5,349 nucleotides of DNA from SZUA-252 sp035716005 (lineage in GTDB: Bacteria; Eisenbacteria; RBG-16-71-46; SZUA-252). The notes under the pieces are model-generated. The model was not told where the DNA came from. It searched no databases and worked only from the letters and a program-made list of their open reading frames with translations. The DNA is taken from contig DASTKG010000136.1 of assembly GCA_035716005.1 (NCBI GenBank), positions 1-5,349 of the forward strand, given 5' to 3'. This document shows, in pieces, positions 1-3,585 of this stretch (the stretch's first letter is position 1; the number at the start of each line of letters is the position of its first letter). A program made the translations under genes and the position numbers.

Positions 1-15
1 CTCGGCCACCTCTCC
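1..15 (-). tRNA. 5' end of a tRNA, probably tRNA-Ser (truncated by window edge)
   Basis: Read on the minus strand from base 15 to base 1 the sequence is GGAGAGGTGGCCGAG. This has the layout of a tRNA-Ser 5' end: a seven-base acceptor strand GGAGAGG, then T8, then the start of the D arm in the A-box form TGGCCGAG. Many bacterial tRNA-Ser genes begin with this or nearly this string. The anticodon, variable arm and 3' acceptor strand lie beyond the left edge, so the isoacceptor cannot be named and pairing of the acceptor stem cannot be checked. The well-formed minus-strand promoter 25 bases upstream supports the call. A tRNA-Leu is the main alternative, but its usual 5' strand differs. Confidence 0.72.
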
Positions 16-39
16 CCATCGTCGGCCCCATTGCTGGAG

Positions 40-75
40 CCGCGTGATGGTACTAGGCCACCGCCCGGTGGTCAA
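40..75 (-). promoter_or_regulatory. Sigma70-type promoter of the tRNA gene
   Basis: On the minus strand, TTGACC (bases 75-70, 5 of 6 to the -35 consensus) is followed after exactly 17 bp by TACCAT (52-47, 4 of 6 to the -10 consensus). The predicted start is near base 40, giving a leader of about 25 bases before the mature tRNA end at base 15. The bases after the -10 box, CACGCGG, form a GC-rich discriminator. In known stable-RNA promoters that feature goes with growth-rate and stringent (ppGpp) control; that such control operates here is inference. Confidence 0.6.
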
Positions 76-141
76 GCCGAAGCCGGCGCTCCTCCTACCA
101 CCCTCCAGACGATTCGGCGCTCGCGCGCTCGCACGACGAGA

Positions 142-155
142 AAGCGGGCCCGCTT
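142..155 (-). terminator. Candidate terminator hairpin downstream of the CDF gene
   Basis: AAGCGGGCCCGCTT is a perfect 14-bp palindrome. Read on the minus strand it is followed by TCT, so it looks like a GC stem with a short T-rich tail (CGCTTTCT). It lies about 130 bases past the CDF stop codon and before the tRNA promoter, where a terminator would be expected. The T tract is short and interrupted, so function is uncertain. Confidence 0.3.
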
Positions 156-183
156 GCCCGCCGTCCCCTAGTCTACGTACCCC

Positions 184-200
184 CGAAACCGGGGGTTTCG
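184..200. repeat. Perfect inverted repeat (7-bp stem, 3-base loop)
   Basis: CGAAACC, a GGG loop, then GGTTTCG form a perfect hairpin about 85 bases past the CDF stop codon. No T run follows on either strand, so it is not a classical intrinsic terminator. It could be a 3'-end stabilising hairpin, or could assist termination together with the palindrome at 142-155. Confidence 0.4.
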
Positions 201-239
201 CCGGATGGGACGGGCCGCGGCCCTCGATGGTTGGGCCCC

Positions 240-264
240 GGTCGGCCGGCTCCTGGTCGGCCGG
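240..264. repeat. Short direct repeat GGTCGGCCGG (two copies)
   Basis: GGTCGGCCGG occurs at 240-249 and again at 255-264, separated by five bases and followed by a further GCCGGC (265-270). The block lies just past the CDF stop codon and is very GC-rich and self-complementary, so the transcript could fold strongly here. In DNA of this composition such repeats can arise by chance. No coding sequence is evident in the rest of 76-284. Confidence 0.35.
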
Positions 265-284
265 GCCGGCGAAGGGCGTGGGGA

Positions 285-1208
285 CTAGACGTCGGGGGGC
301 CGCCCGTTCGGCCAGGCCGGCTCGACGTGGATCAGGACTTCCACGACCTGGGGGAGCGACTGCTGGATGGCGTCCTTCACGTCGTGGGCCAGCTTGTGGC
401 TCTCCCGAACCGACATCTCGGGCGGGACCTCGAGATGCATGTCGGCCACGTAGTAGAGCCCCATCTTCCGCATGAGGAGTTTCTCCACCCGGTGGACCCC
501 GGCGCGCGATTCGGCCACGATCCGGACGGCCTCCACCATGTCGGGCGGCGCCGTGTGATCCATCAACTCCTGAACGGCGGGCCGGAGGATTCGCCAGGCG
601 GTGACGAGAATGATCGAGCTCGCGAAAAGCGCCGCCCAGGCGTCGGCCGTTTCCCACCCGGGGCCTCCCACCAGAGCGACCGTGATGCCGATCGCCGCGA
701 AGCCCGACGTGATCGCGTCGCTCCGATGGTGCCACGCGTCGGCGTTCACCGCGTTGCTTCCCACCTCGGTCCCGACCCGAAGAACGAAGTGGTGGAGGAT
801 CTCCTTCACGAGCACGACGGCGAGGAGGACGCCGAGCGTGAAGGGCGCCGGCATCCGGTGCGGCATCGTGATCTCGCGGATCGCCTGGCCCGCGATCCCG
901 ACGGCGGCCGCGGCGAGGAGCACGGCGACGAGGAGGGCGGCCAGGGGCTCCGCCTTTCCATGGCCGTAGGGATGATCGTGATCGGGCGGGCGCGCGGCGA
1001 TCTTCAGCCCGCGCCAGACGATCAGCGACCCGACCGAGTCGCCGAGCGATTCGATGGCGTCGGCGATCAGGGCGTAGGAGGTGCCGAGAATCCCCGCCGT
1101 CAATTTCACGCAGGCGAGCAGGAGGTTCACGGCGAGGCCGATGATGCTGGCCCGCATTCCCCTCTGGTAGGGGCGCTTGGCCGGAGTCGATTCTCCCGGG
1201 ACGGGCAT
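285..1208 (-). CDS. Cation diffusion facilitator (CDF) family metal exporter
   Basis: This is an inner-membrane divalent metal/proton antiporter of the CDF family (Zn, Fe, Mn, Cd or Co), 307 residues from the chosen start, the usual family length. Six hydrophobic segments can be read, followed by a cytoplasmic C-terminal domain (about 225-307). The transport site is visible: E53 and D57 in TM2 (ADAIESLGD), and H160 and D164 in TM5 (HHRSD). The loop after TM2 carries DHDHPYGHGKAE, matching the second metal site of YiiP (D76, H79, H83). E53 stands where YiiP has Asp and many zinc exporters have His; substrate cannot be assigned. Start choice: ATG at 1208 lies six bases after TATAGT, fitting a leaderless mRNA. 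Earlier in-frame ATGs at 1232, 1271 and 1316 would run into or across the divergent regulator's start region and add a non-conserved N-terminus. The gene is divergent from a two-component system. Confidence 0.93.
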   Translation of the reverse strand: MPVPGESTPAKRPYQRGMRASIIGLAVNLLLACVKLTAGILGTSYALIADAIESLGDSVGSLIVWRGLKIAARPPDHDHPYGHGKAEPLAALLVAVLLAAAAVGIAGQAIREITMPHRMPAPFTLGVLLAVVLVKEILHHFVLRVGTEVGSNAVNADAWHHRSDAITSGFAAIGITVALVGGPGWETADAWAALFASSIILVTAWRILRPAVQELMDHTAPPDMVEAVRIVAESRAGVHRVEKLLMRKMGLYYVADMHLEVPPEMSVRESHKLAHDVKDAIQQSLPQVVEVLIHVEPAWPNGRPPDV

Positions 1209-1214
1209 TCCGGG

Positions 1215-1243
1215 ACTATAGCCCTCCTTCATGAAATCTTCAC
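1215..1243 (-). promoter_or_regulatory. CDF gene promoter, leaderless-type -10 element
   Basis: On the minus strand TATAGT (1220-1215, 5 of 6 to the -10 consensus) is followed by six bases and then the ATG at 1208. Transcription would therefore start at or next to the A of the start codon. A -35 element at 17-bp spacing would be GTGAAG (1243-1238), a poor match that lies inside the direct-repeat operator, as expected for a regulated promoter. An AAGGAGG string (1229-1223) also precedes the ATG, but its 14-base spacing is too long for a good ribosome binding site; it would matter only if transcription began further upstream. Confidence 0.5.
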
Positions 1244-1248
1244 GAATC
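1227..1248 (+). promoter_or_regulatory. Putative response-regulator operator A (11-bp tandem repeat)
   Basis: Two adjacent 11-bp units read CTTCATGAAAT (1227-1237) and CTTCACGAATC (1238-1248), sharing CTTCA-GAA. Tandem half-sites at 11-bp period are the classical binding pattern of PhoB/OmpR-family regulators, as in the pho box. The site lies between the divergent CDF and regulator genes and matches the arrangement of a second copy upstream of the serine hydrolase gene. That the adjacent regulator binds it is inferred. Confidence 0.5.
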
Positions 1249-1251
1249 CGT

Positions 1252-1259
1252 GCGATCCT
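1252..1259 (+). promoter_or_regulatory. Possible -10 region of the two-component operon
   Basis: TGCGATCCT (1251-1259) could act as an extended -10 (TGN followed by GATCCT, only 3 of 6 to consensus). The hexamer begins 16 bp after the start of the second half-site of operator A, the same distance as at operator B. Transcription would begin near 1266, only a few bases before the ATG at 1270. An alternative -10, TATAGC at 1217-1222, would instead place the operator downstream of the start. Confidence 0.25.
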
Positions 1260-1269
1260 CGTGGGCGGC

Positions 1270-2073
1270 ATGGCGAACCCCAAATTCAGAATCCTGGTCG
1301 TGGAGGACGACCCCAAGACGGCCGGACTCGTCCGCCTCTACCTGGAGCACGCCGGCTACTCGGTCTCGATGGCCGGGGACGGAGTCGAGGCGCTTCGTCT
1401 CGCGAGGCTCGACCCGGCTCCCGATCTCGTCGTCCTCGACGTGATGCTCCCGAAGCTCGACGGACTTCGCGTCTGCCGCGAGCTGCGCCTCGGCTCGGAC
1501 GCGGCCGTCATCCTGCTCACGGCGAGAAGCACGGAGGAGGACCGCCTGGAGGGGCTCGATCTCGGGGCCGACGACTACGTGACGAAACCCTTCAGCCCGC
1601 GGGAGCTGGTGGCGCGGGTGAGGGCCGTCCTGCGGCGCCGCCCCGCGGGCCGGAATTCGACGCGGACGGGTGATTCGTTCGTCGGGCGCTCCGACCGGAG
1701 CGGGCCGGGGGATCGCGAAGGCTCGGATCGCCTCGTCTCGGGTGACGTCGAGATCGACCTCGCCCGCCGCGTGGTGCGCGCTCGCGGCCGGGCGGTGGAG
1801 CTGACGCCGCGCGAGTTCGATCTCCTGGCCGCCCTCCTCCGACAGCCGGGGCGTGTCTTCACGCGCGACGACCTGGCCGTGGCGGCGTTCGGTCCCGACT
1901 ACGAAGCGTCGGGACGCACCATCGACGTCCACGTGAAGAATCTCCGCGCGAAGATCGAGCGCGATCCCGCCTCGCCCTCGCGAATCGTGACGGTCTTCGG
2001 CGTCGGCTATCGCCTCGCGGAGCCCGGCGGCGACGGGACGAAAACGGGCGGCGGGCCGACTCCCCGATCATGA
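1270..2073 (+). CDS. OmpR/PhoB-family response regulator
   Basis: This is a cytoplasmic DNA-binding response regulator, 267 residues from the chosen start. The receiver domain (about 6-122) shows the acidic pocket E12-D13-D14, phosphoacceptor D57 in VVLDVMLP, switch residues T84 and Y103, and K106 in TKPFSP. The C-terminal winged helix (about 160-250) has the OmpR-type core LTPREFDLL and the recognition-helix region RTIDVHVKNLRAKIE, ending in FGVGYRL. The linker between the domains is long, roughly 30 residues rich in G, R, S and D, against about 10-15 in many relatives. The ATG at 1270 puts MANPKFRILVVEDD at the N-terminus, typical for the family; an in-frame ATG at 1231 would add 13 atypical residues and lies inside operator A. 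There is no strong ribosome binding site. The stop overlaps the kinase start (ATGA), indicating one operon and translational coupling. Confidence 0.95.
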   Translation: MANPKFRILVVEDDPKTAGLVRLYLEHAGYSVSMAGDGVEALRLARLDPAPDLVVLDVMLPKLDGLRVCRELRLGSDAAVILLTARSTEEDRLEGLDLGADDYVTKPFSPRELVARVRAVLRRRPAGRNSTRTGDSFVGRSDRSGPGDREGSDRLVSGDVEIDLARRVVRARGRAVELTPREFDLLAALLRQPGRVFTRDDLAVAAFGPDYEASGRTIDVHVKNLRAKIERDPASPSRIVTVFGVGYRLAEPGGDGTKTGGGPTPRS

Positions 2074-3482
2074 TCCGCGGACTCCGGTTCAGGCTCCTCG
2101 GCGTGGTGGCGCTCGTCTCCGCGGTCGCCGTCGTCACGGTCGTCCTCGTCTCCCGCCAGGGCGTCCGAACCGAGTTCGGACGATTCGAGACGACGACGCG
2201 CGCCTTCGCGCTCGAGGACGCGGCGGAGGCGCTCCGAACCTGGGTCCGCGCGGGCGGCGCCCCCGAGGACGCCGGCCGCCTCCTTCGCCGATTCGACCGT
2301 CCCGGCCATCGGGCGCTCCTCCTCGCCGACACGCTGGGAAACGTCCTCGCCTTCTCCTCTCCCGAGATGCAGGGATCGCGCGTCACGATCGGTCCGGGCG
2401 GGCGAATCGAGATTCTCCGCGAGCGGCTCCATGGAAACGCGGGCTCCATGCGGCGCGCCTTGGTGATCGGCGCGCCTCACACCGAAATCGGGGGCGAGGC
2501 CGGCGTTCCCCGCGTCTTCCTCTACGTCGTGCCCGTCTTCGGGCCGGACGAGGGCCCGGAGGCCCCCTTCGTGCGCGGCGTCAATCGCTGGATGATCGTC
2601 GCGGTCGTCGCCGCGGGACTCCTGGCGCTCACCGTGATGTGGCTCCTCTCGCGGAGCATCGTCGGTCCGGTGGAGGCGCTCACCGCCGCGGCGCGGCGCA
2701 TGGAGAAGGGCGACTGGGGGGCCCGCGTCCCGGTCCGGTCGCGCGACGAGATCGGCGACCTGAGCCACGCCTTCAACTCGATGGCCGAGTCGCTCTCGCG
2801 AACGGAGACGCTCCGGCGCCAGCTGGTGAGCGACGTGGCCCACGAGCTTCGCACGCCCCTCACCAACCTCCGGGCCCAGCTCGAGGCGATCGAGGACGGG
2901 ATCGTCGCGGCCGACGCGGCCGCGCTCCGGTCGCTCCACGAGGAGACGCTCCTTCTCGCGCGGCTCGTCGGAGACCTTCAGGATCTCTCGCTCGCGGAAG
3001 CGGGCCGGCTCCGTCTCGACCGCGTCCCCTGTTCGCCGCGCGAGGCGCTCGAGGCGGCGGCCGCGGCGTTTCGGGTCCAGGCCGAGGCGCGCCGCGTCTC
3101 CCTGCGCCTCGACGTGGCCGACGCGCCGCCCGTGCTCGTCGATCGCGCGCGGCTCGCGCAGATCCTCCGGAACCTCGTGGCCAACGCCGTGACGCACACG
3201 CCGGACGACGGAGCCGTCACGCTCGCCGCGCGCGCCGACGGCGCGTTCGTCCGCTTCGAAGTCCGCGACACGGGCGAGGGAATCGCGCCCGAGCATCTTC
3301 CCCACGTCTTCGACCGCTTCTATCGCGCCGACGCCTCCCGCGCGCGCGCCACCGGCGGCGCCGGCCTCGGGCTCGCGATCGTGCGGCACCTGGTCGAAGC
3401 GCACGGCGGCGAGGTTTCCGCCGCGAGCGTCGAGGGGCGCGGCACCACCGTCGCCTTCACGCTCCCGCGAAACCCCGCGTAG
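2070..3482 (+). CDS. Membrane sensor histidine kinase (HAMP-HisKA-HATPase)
   Basis: This is the partner kinase of the preceding regulator, 470 residues. TM1 spans about 7-28. An extracytoplasmic sensor of about 140 residues follows, with a stretch (ALLLADTLGNVLAFSS) that looks like part of a PAS/Cache-type fold. TM2 is about 174-193 and a HAMP domain about 194-246, ending near DEIGDLSHAFNSMAESL. The dimerisation/phosphotransfer box VAHELRTPLTNLR carries the phosphorylated H258, close in wording to BaeS-type kinases. The ATP-binding domain has the N box NLVANAV (N372), G1 box DTGEGI (from D400), an F box (HVFDRFYRA) and G2 GLGLAIV (from G432). All catalytic motifs look intact. The sensor has no Cys and only a few His, with no metal-binding cluster, so the signal is unknown. 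The divergent CDF gene suggests metal stress; the BaeS-like box and downstream hydrolase suggest envelope stress. Confidence 0.95.
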   Translation: MIRGLRFRLLGVVALVSAVAVVTVVLVSRQGVRTEFGRFETTTRAFALEDAAEALRTWVRAGGAPEDAGRLLRRFDRPGHRALLLADTLGNVLAFSSPEMQGSRVTIGPGGRIEILRERLHGNAGSMRRALVIGAPHTEIGGEAGVPRVFLYVVPVFGPDEGPEAPFVRGVNRWMIVAVVAAGLLALTVMWLLSRSIVGPVEALTAAARRMEKGDWGARVPVRSRDEIGDLSHAFNSMAESLSRTETLRRQLVSDVAHELRTPLTNLRAQLEAIEDGIVAADAAALRSLHEETLLLARLVGDLQDLSLAEAGRLRLDRVPCSPREALEAAAAAFRVQAEARRVSLRLDVADAPPVLVDRARLAQILRNLVANAVTHTPDDGAVTLAARADGAFVRFEVRDTGEGIAPEHLPHVFDRFYRADASRARATGGAGLGLAIVRHLVEAHGGEVSAASVEGRGTTVAFTLPRNPA

Positions 3483-3493
3483 CACCGCCTCCC

Positions 3494-3515
3494 CTTCACG
3501 ACTTCTTCACACCGC
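3494..3515 (+). promoter_or_regulatory. Putative response-regulator operator B (11-bp tandem repeat)
   Basis: Two adjacent 11-bp units, CTTCACGACTT (3494-3504) and CTTCACACCGC (3505-3515), lie between the kinase stop and the serine hydrolase gene. The first unit matches operator A's first unit at 8 of 11 positions, and CTTCAC of the second unit is identical in both operators. The period and position fit an OmpR/PhoB-type activator site that replaces a -35 box. Binding by the upstream regulator is inferred. Confidence 0.5.
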
Positions 3516-3520
3516 CGCGG

Positions 3521-3526
3521 TACAAC
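3521..3526 (+). promoter_or_regulatory. -10 element of the serine hydrolase gene
   Basis: TACAAC matches the -10 consensus at 4 of 6 positions and begins 16 bp after the start of the second half-site of operator B, close to the pho-box-to-minus-10 distance known for PhoB-activated promoters. Transcription would start near 3533, giving a leader of about 53 bases. No -35 box is evident apart from the operator. No terminator is seen after the kinase, so readthrough from the two-component operon is also possible. Confidence 0.4.
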
Positions 3527-3571
3527 TCTCCGTGTCGCCGGTTCGGCGCCGAGGGCGCTTCGTCTGATCGC

Positions 3572-3576
3572 GGAGG
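3572..3576 (+). promoter_or_regulatory. Ribosome binding site of the serine hydrolase gene
   Basis: GGAGG lies nine bases before the ATG at 3586. It is the clearest Shine-Dalgarno site in the window and fixes the start of a gene that begins with a good signal peptide. Confidence 0.7.
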
Positions 3577-3585
3577 ATACGAACC

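Noticed and set aside
58..71. Inverted repeat CCACCG-CC-CGGTGG, considered as a terminator
   Set aside because: It sits inside the -35/-10 spacer of the tRNA promoter, has a two-base loop and is not followed by a T run; treated as coincidental.
1..171. Plus-strand frame open from the left edge to a TAG at 169-171, possibly the tail of an upstream gene
   Set aside because: It would run antisense through the tRNA start and its promoter, and the 56 residues show no recognisable pattern.
44..475. Plus-strand open frame (143 codons) over the left non-coding region and the CDF 3' end
   Set aside because: It starts next to the tRNA promoter, has no ribosome binding site, and its translation is low-complexity Arg/Pro/Ser sequence overlapping the CDF gene in antisense.
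1269..1316. Upstream starts for the CDF gene (ATG at 1271 or 1316) that would overlap the regulator start; the CATG at 1269-1272 gives an ATG on both strands
   Set aside because: These add a non-conserved N-terminus and would place the CDF start inside the regulator gene. The start at 1208 has a well-placed -10 and gives the family's usual length.
231..1673. Long plus-strand open frame (480 codons) across the CDF gene and regulator
   Set aside because: It is antisense to the CDF gene and out of frame with the regulator. Its translation is Arg/Gly/Pro/His-rich with no motif, as expected for shadow frames in GC-rich DNA.
2007..3485. Minus-strand open frame (492 codons) opposite the histidine kinase
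   Set aside because: It is fully antisense to a kinase with all catalytic motifs intact; the translation is low-complexity charged sequence without family signatures.
3543..3552. Palindrome TCGGCGCCGA in the serine hydrolase leader, considered as a terminator or operator
   Set aside because: It is only 10 bp, has no T run, lies downstream of the predicted transcription start, and such GC palindromes are common at this base composition.
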